This document shows positions 1 to 9,180 of a DNA stretch of 64,000 nucleotides, piece by piece. The notes beneath the pieces were generated by a model. That model was not told the origin of the DNA. It did no database searches and saw nothing but the letters and a program-made list of their open reading frames with translations. The position numbers were made by a program, and so were the translations under genes. Every line of letters starts with the position of its first letter. The stretch's first letter is position 1. Origin of the DNA: Saccharomycopsis fibuligera x Saccharomycopsis cf. fibuligera (taxonomy: Eukaryota; Ascomycota; Saccharomycetes; Ascoideales; Saccharomycopsidaceae); contig CP012810.1 of assembly GCA_001936135.1 (NCBI GenBank), positions 186,001-250,000 of the forward strand. The letters run 5' to 3'.

Positions 1-1769
1 GGTGACAAAGATGGTGACAACGAAGGCGATGCAGTACTTTTTACCACTGCCTTTTGGGTGCCAAAATGAGAAGGATGGAAGCTGTAATGGTTTAATCTTG
101 GTGAGTGTGGTTTTTCTGGTTTTTCTTGTTTTGGGGTATTTTCTGGGGAGGGGCCAGTACCAACTTGTGGAGATGAAGGTAATGATATTGATCTTTTGTT
201 TTTTCTTGGTCTAACAGGTTCTGCCAAACCTGCTGTGCTGTTGTTGTTATCATCATTTTCCTCATCATGATACTTCATACGCAAATCTGTACCGCGACCA
301 GTGCGTACATGTATTGATGAGGAAGAATGTTGACGACGATGATCTTTGGGAAGACGGGTTTTAGTTTTTGATTTTGAAGATAATCCTGACTCACCTGAAA
401 TAGATATTTTGGTCAATGCAATAGCAGCAGCATTAGCTGACAAGTTTTTTATTGGTTGTTTCTTGCCTTTTCGAAGATTTTCAGCATTAGCTGATGTTGA
501 GCCAACGGCTGCATTGCTATTACCATTTCCGTTTATATTGATATTGTTGCCATTGACGTTGATATTGTTGCTACTATTGATAACATTTGTGGTGCTAGTA
601 CTGCGATTGAATTTATTCACGCTAATAGTACTATTATTATTACTATTATTGCCTGATGAAGAAGATGAAATAGATTGAGATGGAGGTGTGGCTGCAAGCG
701 ATTTGTTTGATCCAGACAATTCAGATTTGCGGCTTTTCAAGGGGATGCGGATTTTTGGAGCAGCGCCTAGCTCTGGTACAGGTTTCATAGCTTGAGCAGA
801 TACTTTGTAAGGACTAAATTCAGGAGGAGGCGAATACCATACTGAGTTTTCTGTATCCCTCCAATCGATACCCTGAAAAAACAAATGTTTCTCTAGTTGT
901 TTTATTGTTGGTCTATCTTCGGGTACGAGCACAAGTATTCTCTTTACTAAATCTCTAATAATGGTTGGGAAACCAGCAGAAAAAGCATACTTCAATTTCA
1001 TAACTTGCTGGAAAGTTAGATAATCATTTGTAGCCTTAAATGGAGGTCTACCAGCAATCATTTGATATACGATACAGCCAAGGGCCCAAATGTCGCAGGG
1101 CTTTCCCACTGCTTTGTCATTTAACAATTCAGGTGAAACGTATTCTGCAGTGCCAACAAATGATTTGGCCTTTCCGTCGTCAATGTACTTGTCAGTTTCG
1201 GGATCTTTGGATAATAGTTTTGCGGTGCCAAAATCAGTAACTTGAATTCGAAACCCATCATCTAATAATATATTTTCTGGCTTCAAGTCTCTATGGATAA
1301 CGCCTCTACTGTGCATATACTTCAAAGCGTCAAGGATTTGAGCAGCGTAGTATCTTGTGACGTCTTCATTCAAAGTGCCATATTTCTTGATTAGTGATAG
1401 TAGCTCACCATTAGAAGCATAGTCAAGGACAAAGTATAAAGATCGTTCATCTTGAAACGTAAAAAACAAATGGACAATTCCGTTTCTTCTACCAAGAATA
1501 TTAAGCGAGTCCTTCTCAATATTGACATATTTGACTTTTTTTTCCTTTACTATGTGACGTTTGTCCAATACTTTGATGGCATAGAGCTTTTCTGTATGAA
1601 TATCCCTGGCCAACATCACGTTTGAGTAAGAGCCTTCGCCTAGCTCACCTTCAATCTTGAAATCGCTAGATGTTCTTCTAATGATTCTGGTTTTGACGCT
1701 GCCATCGCTGCCTTTTTCCACAATCTTGAGTTTTGCGGCCCATTCTTCGCTAATGTTAGAGGCAGACAT
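1..1769 (-). CDS. PKH: PDK1/Pkh-family Ser/Thr protein kinase (partial, C-terminus beyond left edge)
   Basis: At least 589 codons are open from the ATG at 1769 to the left edge, so the C-terminus is missing. The kinase domain starts about 25 residues in. Visible motifs are the glycine loop GEGSYSNV, the VAIK-type lysine in YAIKVLDKRHI, the catalytic loop HRDLKPENIL, DFGTAK, and the activation segment SFVGTAEYVSPELL. The phrases LDKRHIVKEKKVKYV and SYSNVMLARD are typical of PDK1 and the yeast Pkh1/Pkh2 kinases. These phosphorylate the activation loops of AGC kinases (Ypk, Pkc1, Sch9) downstream of sphingolipids at eisosomes and the plasma membrane; that role is family knowledge. After the kinase domain comes a long Ser/Asn-rich tail with basic stretches. 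The family is clear; which paralogue (PKH1, PKH2 or PKH3) is not. Confidence 0.88.
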   Translation of the reverse strand, partial: MSASNISEEWAAKLKIVEKGSDGSVKTRIIRRTSSDFKIEGELGEGSYSNVMLARDIHTEKLYAIKVLDKRHIVKEKKVKYVNIEKDSLNILGRRNGIVHLFFTFQDERSLYFVLDYASNGELLSLIKKYGTLNEDVTRYYAAQILDALKYMHSRGVIHRDLKPENILLDDGFRIQVTDFGTAKLLSKDPETDKYIDDGKAKSFVGTAEYVSPELLNDKAVGKPCDIWALGCIVYQMIAGRPPFKATNDYLTFQQVMKLKYAFSAGFPTIIRDLVKRILVLVPEDRPTIKQLEKHLFFQGIDWRDTENSVWYSPPPEFSPYKVSAQAMKPVPELGAAPKIRIPLKSRKSELSGSNKSLAATPPSQSISSSSSGNNSNNNSTISVNKFNRSTSTTNVINSSNNINVNGNNININGNGNSNAAVGSTSANAENLRKGKKQPIKNLSANAAAIALTKISISGESGLSSKSKTKTRLPKDHRRQHSSSSIHVRTGRGTDLRMKYHDEENDDNNNSTAGLAEPVRPRKNKRSISLPSSPQVGTGPSPENTPKQEKPEKPHSPRLNHYSFHPSHFGTQKAVVKSTASPSLSPSLS

Positions 1770-3030
1770 TTTCGGTATATGCTGGTGCTGGTATTGGTGT
1801 TGGTACAAGTTTTGGTACTGATCTTGATCTTGATGGATATGACGATGACGATGCTTGTGAAATAAGATTTGATTGTTATTTTGGTTTCTTTATTTTTCGG
1901 GGTGTTTCTTTTGTTTGAGCTTTTCTTTTTATGTGTTTGGCTAAGGTTTGTTAGCTGTAGATAGACATAGACTGCTGTTTTGCGCACACTGGGCTGGCTG
2001 GCTAGCTGGCTCTGGGGATGGACTTCTTCTCCTGGAGCAGACTATACAGACACATACACTGTACTGTCTCTGTCTGTCTCTCTCTTGTCCACCATCACCA
2101 GCAACTGCAGCCGCCAGCCGCTGAGCGACTGATTCCCGCCCGCTTTTGCGCTCTCTGTCCAGACAAGCCACATACAGGGCTCGTAACTACTTATTATGTA
2201 GCAAGGTCAGAAACCGGTGGCATTATCACATGATACATAGTTGCAACGCAGACTTCAATATGTGCAAATACCGGTGATATGTACCGGATATATACCAGTT
2301 ACATACATACCAACAAACCATAAGCCACAAGCCACAAGCCACAGCATTAGGAACCGAAACAGCCGAATACTGAATAATACGCTTGAAATTTCAAGTAATC
2401 ATCCTTGTAAAGGCGTTGTGAGGCTTTTAAATGCCTGTTTGAGTTTGATTTAGCGACAAAAATAGATATTTAATGGAAATCAAAGCACCTCTCATAGTAA
2501 TCATTTTGATACCGAACCGGAAAAACTACAATATTTTAACATAAATAGTTTATAATAACTAATAATCAGTCTCTTGTTCTACATTATTATACTTTCAAAC
2601 AATTGATTTCACTGGTATTTGGAATATGATATGGTTTTATTCGCTTACCAAGAACATAATCATAGACTTTGTGCATATTCAGACCATTTCTCATTGCAAC
2701 AGTTTGAATTCACGACTTAATATCCTTCATGTATAAAAAAAATTTCTTTCTACTTTTTTTTATTTACTATATAGGGGAAACTTTCGGACCTGGTCGTCTT
2801 TCACTTCTATAGAGTCCATTATTTGATTGTAAAAGCCTTATATTTCTAATATAACTAAATAGTAAAAATATATAACAATATTGGATTGAACCCTATATAA
2901 ATAATAATCAGACTGAATAAAACACATATTAGCATTGAGCAATTAATATAAGTAAATAGGCAATATGATTCATATCAAATATTGTATTATATGGAATGTG
3001 CATATTATAGAATCAAATAGAAGATTATAA
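1770..3030. other. Intergenic region, AT-rich, with a possible short LINE scrap
   Basis: No gene is supported here. The part next to 1769 is the kinase promoter. From about 2460 on the DNA is very AT-rich. Around 2748-2795 the minus strand reads gtttcccctatatag followed by an A-rich tract, resembling part of the LINE 3' end seen at 3031-3358, so it may be a second, older scrap. Short open frames at 2018-2453 show no coding character. Confidence 0.5.
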
Positions 3031-3358
3031 ATTTTTTTTATTTTCACACACAATATCGATTTATTATTTCTATATAGAAAAATCTTAAGTAAATAATATA
3101 AGGTATTCGTATCGATCTAAAGATCTAGAACTGGATGTTCGTCAGAGACTTATAGAAGTGCAAAACCCCATTAGTATTAGTTAGAATTTAATGGATCAGT
3201 TAGATTTGAAATAAATATAGCAGAGATTCTGGTCTAAGACTAGAAATTAGAATGGTTTTCCAATTAAAGTCCTTATCTTGCGGTAAATGGGAGTATTTCT
3301 TTTAATATATCAAGTAGTTGTAGACCTGGATTAACTCTCGCTGGATGGAAGGATGAGG
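3031..3358 (-). mobile_element. 5'-truncated LINE 3' end (L1/Zorro-like), decayed
   Basis: Read on the minus strand from 3358 to 3031, this matches the LINE copies at 7793-8720: the tccatccag...gagttaatccaggt coding stretch, ggactttaattggaaaaccatt, the 3' UTR phrase ctaactaatactaatggggtttt, and the terminal aataataaatcgatattgtg followed by an A-rich tail. It keeps only the last coding codons and the 3' UTR. Its truncated 5' end lies about 90 bp upstream of the tRNA-Arg at 3447 and points away from it. Divergence from the other copies suggests an old insertion. Confidence 0.75.
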
Positions 3359-3446
3359 TTGATGTTTTTCAATTTTTTTTTTCAAGAAAGTTTAAAATAA
3401 TTCTGTAAGGACATGCCTAATCTAAACACAGTACAGATATGCTTCA

Positions 3447-3530
3447 TTCCTCATGGCCCAATGGTTAAGGCACTCGACTACGGCTTTGTTAGGAATCGAG
3501 GGATTCCAGGTTCGAATCCTGGTGGGGAAG
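3447..3530 (+). tRNA. tRNA-Arg(ACG) with an 11-nt intron
   Basis: The cloverleaf folds completely: acceptor TTCCTCA/TGGGGAA, D-arm GCCC...GGC, anticodon stem CTCGA/TCGAG, T-arm CCAGG-TTCGAAT-CCTGG, discriminator G. The body closely matches the yeast tRNA-Arg(ACG) family (TTCCTCRTGGCCCAATGGT). The anticodon ACG is at 3480-3482. The loop region is 18 nt instead of 7, so an intron of 11 nt at about 3484-3494 is inferred at the standard 37/38 position. A T7 Pol III terminator follows at 3533-3539. The mature length is 73 nt. Confidence 0.87.
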
Positions 3531-3730
3531 CATTTTTTTGTCGCAATTCCTCATGTTGTACATGTATGTTTTTCTTTTGTAATGCTTTATTTATTTTTCT
3601 TTCTTGATAGGAGTGACATCCCAATGATTAATTAGTAGCTTACGTTGCTAATTGTTAAAAAGGTGTCAATTTATTAAAACCCATATTTTTGCAATACAAC
3701 TTCACCTAGAAACATCCGTCCAATGATATT

Positions 3731-4927
3731 ATGAGCAATCAGCATCTTCTATCTGACTCCTTAGTTTCTGCTGAGTCCACATCCACATCATCATTAGCAG
3801 CAATATTTTTAAGATCCAGTCTCACAAGCCGCATCATCAAATACTCGAAAATATTAATTGGTGTCTCGTTATCTGTGGCAACCATTGGCTTGGTTGCCTT
3901 ATACAAATGCCAGAACTTTTTGGTTTATCCATCTAGCTTAAATGAAGGAAGGACTTATTATGACACCCCTGACAGTTATGGTATGCCATATGAAGCAATC
4001 AAGATAAAAACTCCTGATGGTGAAACTTTGGATGCTTTTGCATTAAAACAGGATCCAACTGCGTCTGATTACACAAATAAAACAGTGGTAATATTGGGTC
4101 CAAACGCAGGCAATATTGCTCATTATTTACCAATTGTGGAGGTATTTTATAAATATTATGGATACAATGTGTTTGTATACAGTTATAGAGGTTATGGCAG
4201 GTCTACGGGGAAAGCTTCTGAAATTGGTTTAAAGACAGATGCTAAAGCAGTTTTGAATTATTTAGCTGACGATGAACAATATTCTAATTCTTCCATTATC
4301 TTGTATGGAAGATCTCTTGGTGGGGCAGTAGCAATTTATATGGCTTCCATTAGCAGTCAATATTGGGAAAGCACTTCTAATATCAAAGAGCTTGAGGCAA
4401 GAGCCAATGTTCCTCTGGTATCAAGTGCGCTTGCTGAAGCAGACTATACAGTAAAACAAAGAGCCCAAAAGGCACTTAACAAAAACAATGAAGAAGAAGA
4501 TAATGAAGATAATGAAAACATCAGCAATGCTGCAACCACTACTAAACTAAAAGAACCAAACAGTGGTAATTTGCGTCTTCCGAAAATATCAGGAATGATC
4601 TTGGAAAATACATTTTTGAGCATTAGAAAAGTGATACCTTACATTTTTCCAATTCTCAAAAGTTTTGCCATTTTTTGTAATCAACTTTGGCCAAGTGAAA
4701 ATGAAATCATTAATGTGAGCCCAGATATTCCAGTATTATTCTTGAATGGATTAAAAGATGAAATTGTTCCCCCTTCACATATGGCAAAACTTTACAGCTT
4801 GTCAAGAGCTAGCACTAAAATTTTTGAGAAATTCAAAAAAGGATACCATAACAATACTTGCAACCAACCTGAATATTGGAAAATTTTGCACGCATTTGTT
4901 AAAGAACATATCAACCCAATAGAGTGA
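3731..4927 (+). CDS. Bem46/ABHD13-type alpha/beta hydrolase, membrane-anchored
   Basis: 398 residues from the ATG at 3731. A hydrophobic segment at about residues 41-60 (ILIGVSLSVATIGLVALY) looks like a signal anchor. The alpha/beta-hydrolase core then shows the oxyanion phrase GPNAGN, YSYRGYGRSTG, the nucleophile elbow LYGRSLGGAV (Ser in GRSLGG), a late Asp in NGLKDEIVPP and a late His in KGYHNN. This order matches S. cerevisiae YNL320W and S. pombe Bem46, but the protein is about 110 residues longer because of an acidic, Asn-rich insertion (about residues 245-275) between the nucleophile and the acid. The substrate is unknown for the family. One CTG codon lies in the insertion region. Confidence 0.87.
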   Translation: MSNQHLLSDSLVSAESTSTSSLAAIFLRSSLTSRIIKYSKILIGVSLSVATIGLVALYKCQNFLVYPSSLNEGRTYYDTPDSYGMPYEAIKIKTPDGETLDAFALKQDPTASDYTNKTVVILGPNAGNIAHYLPIVEVFYKYYGYNVFVYSYRGYGRSTGKASEIGLKTDAKAVLNYLADDEQYSNSSIILYGRSLGGAVAIYMASISSQYWESTSNIKELEARANVPLVSSALAEADYTVKQRAQKALNKNNEEEDNEDNENISNAATTTKLKEPNSGNLRLPKISGMILENTFLSIRKVIPYIFPILKSFAIFCNQLWPSENEIINVSPDIPVLFLNGLKDEIVPPSHMAKLYSLSRASTKIFEKFKKGYHNNTCNQPEYWKILHAFVKEHINPIE

Positions 4928-5137
4928 TAATAATCCATACACACTAAATTTTTTTTGTGCTTTATACTTTTTGTTTTCTTGTTCATCTTATTTACTTTTA
5001 GTTCTATTTGCAGTATATTCATATCTTTCTCTATTTCTTAGCAGCTTGTTTTATACTACCTATACAATATATGTCATTTTGGTTTTTTTTAAAAAAATAA
5101 TAATGAATATAAATTCCAAAAAAAAGTACATATTAGT

Positions 5138-7165
5138 TTACAAGTTATTCACAACCATATCGATACCCAATTGCCGTTTAAGTTTATCCGGCAAATGATT
5201 GAATTCTGCTGATCCATTAGTTGATCTTTCACGTCTAATTTTACTAGCATAATAATTATTTCGTCTTCTTTCTCCTGCCAAAGTTTTTCTCCTCAATTTT
5301 TTAGTTCTTAGGTCATTTCTTTTTGCAGCACTTTGTCTACTTGCATGAGAAGCACCGCTACCACTAGTACCTTTGGCAATGCTACTTCTGCCATCACCCT
5401 CACTACCACCACCGTTGATAGTAGAGTCCGTTTCATCCGCCTCTTCTTCCTCTTCTTCAGCATAGCCATAATCAATGCTTGTGGGCCTTCCTCCTTCATA
5501 CGCTATACTGGTTTCTCTTTGATACTCTTGTGTTTTACCCACGACATAAAAATAGGATTCTTGTCTATCTTGTTCAGTAGATACTGAACAGTAAATCGAT
5601 AATCCTTTAAGTCGCTTGATGGGGAATTGTGTTTCAACGGTTGATTGAATATATTTTGTCATTTCTGTGATATTACCATGATCAGCGCTTATATTATTAG
5701 AATTGTTATAATAATCATTGAATTCTAACATGTTGATCAATACTAATTTCTTATAAAAAGTTCGAATAAATCCTTTGCATTTAGTTTCCCCGCAAAAACA
5801 TCGCTGCGGTTTAATGTTGTATATTTTATTGGTGTTGTAATCAAAAGTAATCTCTTCACCGGGGTTTATACCGTTCTCATTAGCAAAAACGCCAAGCTTA
5901 GGTTTGCCTGCTTTGGTAAAGAATGTCTTGATGTAACTGTTTGGATTCACTGAATGGTTAATGAATCGAGCTACTGATCCTCGTTTGAATGCATCAATAA
6001 CGTACCCATCTACGAAACTAATGGCGTAGTCTTTAGAGTGTTGTAAGTTATTGAATTCTTTGTAGGTCAATATTTCCCCAGTATATTCGGTAATTAAGCT
6101 ATGTGGTTCATAATCGCGCACTGTTCGTAGCCCATAGCCCTTGATATCGGTGTCAAAAATTTCTACTCCATGTATTATATATGCAGATTGCTTTTCTTGC
6201 AATGTTTTGAAATGTTTGTATTTCTCCAAAACTTCTTGATCTAGTTGTAAGGGGTGGCCTCCATCAATTGATATAATCTGTGATTGTAATTTCTCTTCGT
6301 AGGCATTATCATTTATCGAGACAAATATATCCTTGACATCATCGATATGTATAGCTTTATCTAAAGTGCCAGGGCAAAAAATATTCCAGGGCATTTTGAA
6401 ATCTTGATCTTTTTTCAAGATATTGTTTTCCGGTACTTTGAATTTGAGATTGTGTTTTAGAGGTTCATCGTCTTCTTCGTTGAATTTGTCTTGATCTTCA
6501 TTGATATCCAGAAATTCTTGACCTGAAGGAATACTCTTAGGCATATCCAATCTCGTATCAGGAGCATATAGTCCAGATAATAGCCATATTTTTTTCTTTT
6601 TTTGTTTTTCTTTCCTATCTTTGTCAAAAAGGTCGAGGATAGAAAGTCGCTTCTTTTTGGATTGTTTATGCGATATGATTTCGTTTTTCAACTTATTGCT
6701 TTTCATTCTGTTGCGGTTCTGAAAGGATGCAATAGGTCGATCTTCATCAATACTAAATGGGCTATCAAAATCATTGTCGCTAGCACTAACATTATCAATG
6801 GCTCCATCTTTCTTACTTTTTTCTTCTTCACTATCGGTTGGCTCATAAAGGCTATTCAATTCGAATTCAAAATCACTTTCTTCTTCTTCCTTTTTCCTCT
6901 TTTTCTTACCCAAGGTTATGCCACCCATTGTGCCAATACTCTTCATGCCATTGGGGTTCGTTCTAGAGTTTTTAACGTCTTTCTCACTATTATTGCTTTT
7001 TTGTTTATGATCGATTTTAATGCATTGTAACCAGTGATAATGGCGTTCTATTTCATGGAGGATTAAGCTTTCACCTATTTCTGGAAGCGGCTGATTGAGA
7101 AGAAAGTCGTCAAGTTGGGCAAAGGAAGATTTTAAAGTAGTCGATCTAAGGGGTCTATAGCTCAT
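5138..7165 (-). CDS. SET-domain protein (putative lysine methyltransferase), ASH1-like layout without AWS cysteines
   Basis: 675 residues from the ATG at 7165 (MSYRPLRS); the upstream in-frame codons contain no ATG. The N-terminal half is charged and lysine-rich. The SET domain spans about residues 330-450: GYGLRTV, EYTGEIL, the cofactor and active-site motif RFINHSVNPN, and GEEITFDYN with the catalytic Tyr. A post-SET motif RCFCGETKCKGF follows at about 453-464. A WLLSGLYAPD phrase upstream recalls ASH1/Set2-type fungal proteins. However, the stretch before SET lacks the seven-to-nine cysteine AWS zinc cluster, having essentially one Cys (FCPG). The C-terminal 200 residues contain an acidic EEEEEE run and Arg/Lys-rich segments. 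Histone H3 is a guess at the target from fold only. Confidence 0.8.
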   Translation of the reverse strand: MSYRPLRSTTLKSSFAQLDDFLLNQPLPEIGESLILHEIERHYHWLQCIKIDHKQKSNNSEKDVKNSRTNPNGMKSIGTMGGITLGKKKRKKEEEESDFEFELNSLYEPTDSEEEKSKKDGAIDNVSASDNDFDSPFSIDEDRPIASFQNRNRMKSNKLKNEIISHKQSKKKRLSILDLFDKDRKEKQKKKKIWLLSGLYAPDTRLDMPKSIPSGQEFLDINEDQDKFNEEDDEPLKHNLKFKVPENNILKKDQDFKMPWNIFCPGTLDKAIHIDDVKDIFVSINDNAYEEKLQSQIISIDGGHPLQLDQEVLEKYKHFKTLQEKQSAYIIHGVEIFDTDIKGYGLRTVRDYEPHSLITEYTGEILTYKEFNNLQHSKDYAISFVDGYVIDAFKRGSVARFINHSVNPNSYIKTFFTKAGKPKLGVFANENGINPGEEITFDYNTNKIYNIKPQRCFCGETKCKGFIRTFYKKLVLINMLEFNDYYNNSNNISADHGNITEMTKYIQSTVETQFPIKRLKGLSIYCSVSTEQDRQESYFYVVGKTQEYQRETSIAYEGGRPTSIDYGYAEEEEEEADETDSTINGGGSEGDGRSSIAKGTSGSGASHASRQSAAKRNDLRTKKLRRKTLAGERRRNNYYASKIRRERSTNGSAEFNHLPDKLKRQLGIDMVVNNL

Positions 7166-7381
7166 TTCTTGGGTGTTTTGTAACAAGTATTACGAACAGA
7201 CACCACAAAAAGGGCACAACGTGGAAGGAAGGGTCAATTAGCTTGTGCAATAGTTTGTTTATCTATGGCTAATTCCTATGTGTTTAATTTTATTTATTTT
7301 TGGGAATTTCGTATTTTTGTTTTTTCTGTCATTCTGCCGCTAGTTTTTTGTTTTGTTTTTGTTTTGGCAGAGCGCATATTT

Positions 7382-7390
7382 CACGCGAAA
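7382..7390 (+). promoter_or_regulatory. Possible MBF/SBF (G1/S) site upstream of the SET gene
   Basis: CACGCGAAA lies about 220 bp upstream of the SET-gene ATG at 7165. It combines the MCB core (ACGCG) with the SBF-like CGAAA, the form used in G1/S promoters of many fungi. A single copy only, so the call is weak. Confidence 0.3.
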
Positions 7391-7489
7391 GTGTCATTTA
7401 AATAAATGGAAAGTACAGAACAGCAAAGCAAGAGCAAGCCAAGACAGTGATGTGTAAGTAATTTGAATACCAAGGAATAATTTAAAAAG

Positions 7490-7522
<33 letters not shown>
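7490..7522 (+). repeat. Poly-A tract, 33 bp
   Basis: An uninterrupted run of 33 A between the SET promoter and tRNA-Ile. It could be a decayed retrotransposon tail or a nucleosome-excluding poly(dA:dT) promoter element; no LINE 3' UTR precedes it, so the second is simpler. Confidence 0.9.
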
Positions 7523-7526
<4 letters not shown>

Positions 7527-7617
7527 GTCAAAGTTCAATGGTTTCAATTGTCATGCTAAAATAATTAGGCAATCTAACACCTACCAAGGTAGGTAGAGAA
7601 CAAAAAGCAAAAACAAA

Positions 7618-7713
7618 TGGTCCCTAGCAGGATCGAACTGCTGATCTTGGCGTAACATTGCCTGTAAGGGCTGTATATTAGCACCACGCCTTAACCAACT
7701 GGGCCAAGGGACC
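7618..7713 (-). tRNA. tRNA-Ile(AAT) with a 22-nt intron
   Basis: On the minus strand: acceptor GGTCCCT/AGGGACC, D-arm GCCC-AGTTGGTTAA-GGC, anticodon stem TGGTG/CGCCA (one G-T pair), T-arm AGCAG-TTCGATC-CTGCT, discriminator A. The body matches the yeast tRNA-Ile(AAT) family. The anticodon AAT lies at 7677-7679. The loop is 29 nt, giving a 22-nt intron at about 7654-7675. T-rich sequence follows just past the 3' end on the minus strand. S. cerevisiae tRNA-Ile(AAU) has no intron, so this one is notable. Confidence 0.9.
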
Positions 7714-7792
7714 TCGTATAGTTTTTATGTCGTGTTTATAAGTGTAGTTCTCTACTAAGTACTTCTAAACGCGTATTGTTATGGTTATCGTG

Positions 7793-8433
7793 AAGATTTA
7801 TCACGTAAAAAATACAAACAGCAGTCATACGAAGATGCTATCAACAAACAAATGGAGCACTTTTTGGTTAAATGTCCAGTAGCACAAGCGTTATGGAAAA
7901 AGTTACATATAAATAAGGAATTGAGCTGGGACACCCTCATCCTTCCATCCAGTGATACACGAGAATTAATCCAGGTCGACAACTACTTGATATTTCAAAA
8001 GAAATACTCCCGCCTACGGAGAGATAAGGACTTTGATTGGAAAACCATTCCAATCTCTAGTCTTGTTTACTACATCACCACGGTAATGAATTAGATAACA
8101 CATCAGTGTTATCTTAGTGAGTGGAAGATGGTATTGAAGTGAGACCCCTTTCTTTTTACCTGTCGACAGCAAAGCAATGACCCTCAAAAAAAAAAAATAA
8201 AAATAAAATATCATCCATCCTAGACTATAATCTCTCCTATATCTATTTCAAATCCAAAAGATCCATTAAAGTCTAACTAATACTAACGGGGTTTTCACTT
8301 GTACAAGTTTCCCCTATATACTAACAACTGAACTATACTGTATATACTATATAGATAAGTTTATAAGATTGTATTTTCTATCGTTTATATAGAAATAATA
8401 AATCGATATTGTGTGTGAAAAAAAAAAAAAAAA
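7793..8433 (+). mobile_element. LINE 3' fragment, copy B (L1/Zorro-like ORF2 C-terminus plus 3' UTR and A-tail)
   Basis: The copy begins abruptly within coding sequence (gaagatttatcacgtaaaaa) about 80 bp upstream of tRNA-Ile and points away from it. The reading frame 7852-8094 gives MEHFLVKCPVAQALWKKL, the end of an ORF2 Cys/His motif as found at the C-terminus of L1-clade LINEs. A 3' UTR follows (catcctagactataatctctcc ... aataataaatcgatattgtgtgtg) and ends in A18. There is no reverse transcriptase domain left, so the copy is severely 5'-truncated and non-autonomous. Confidence 0.8.
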
Positions 8434-8719
8434 ACAAAGCAATGACCCTCAAAAAAAAAAATAAAATAAAATAAAATGATAAAAAAAAAATAAAATAAAA
8501 TATCATTCATCCTAGACTATAATCTCTCCTATATCTATTTCAAATCCAACTGATCTATTAAAGTCTAAATAATACTAACGGGGTTTTCACTTGTACAAGT
8601 TTCCCCTATATAACAACAACTGAACTATACTGTATATACTATATAGATAAGTTTATAAGATTATACTTTCTATCGTTTATATAGAAATAATAAATCGATA
8701 TTGTGTGTGAAAAAAAAAA
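8434..8719 (+). mobile_element. Tandem duplicate of the LINE 3' UTR (copy C)
   Basis: This stretch repeats the unit just before it: aaagcaatgaccctc, an A-rich linker with several aaaat steps, then the same 3' UTR from cattcatcctagac to gtgtgtg and an A-run. It differs from copy B by scattered substitutions (for example ccaactgatctatt against ccaaaagatccatt) and a longer A-rich linker. It starts directly in the poly-A tail of copy B. Confidence 0.8.
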
Positions 8720-9180
8720 GGACCCGAGGAATGTAAGTGGTGCTCCGAAGATTTATCACGTAAAAAGCACAAACAACAGTCATATGAGGATGCTATTAAC
8801 AAACAAATGGAGCACTTTTTGGTTAAATGTCCAGTAGCACAAGCATTTGGAAAAAGCTACATCTAAATAAGGAGTTGAGCTGGGACCTTCCATCCAGCGA
8901 TACACGAGAATTAATACGGGTCGACAACTACTTAGTATTTCAAAAGAAATACTCCCGCCTACGGCAATATAAGGACTTTGATTGGAAAACCATTCCGATA
9001 GCACGAGCTTTTTGGAAAAGACAACGTCTAAATAAGAGTGAAGCCGGAATGGTTACTAACAGTAAGAAGTTTTCCATTTATTTACGGTTCTCCTATAGAA
9101 TAAGGTATACCGTGCTTATCAAGGCGCACAATAATTTAGATCTAAGGAAAAGTCTTGAGCAGTGACAAAACGTTTTGTAA
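8720..9180 (+). mobile_element. LINE ORF2 C-terminal fragment, copies D/E, chimeric
   Basis: Starting right after the A-run of copy C, codons for ECKWCSEDLSRKKHK and MEHFLVKC form a C-x2-C...H-x4-C motif, the Cys/His motif of L1-like ORF2 C-termini. Frame breaks follow. Near 9000 the sequence leaves the copy-B pattern and restarts with IARAFWKRQRLNKSEAG, a diverged relative of VAQALWKKLHINKELSW, then continues to a stop at about 9165. So two related LINE tails appear fused. No 3' UTR or A-tail like copies B and C is visible after it. Confidence 0.7.

Noticed and set aside
346-678. 110-codon + strand open frame with Leu runs
   Set aside because: Antisense to the Ser/Asn-rich tail of the Pkh kinase, with no independent signal.
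7852-8094. The 80-codon frame MEHFLVKCPVAQ as a host gene
   Set aside because: It is repeated at 8800-9000 and belongs to a truncated LINE ORF2 end with its 3' UTR and A-tail.
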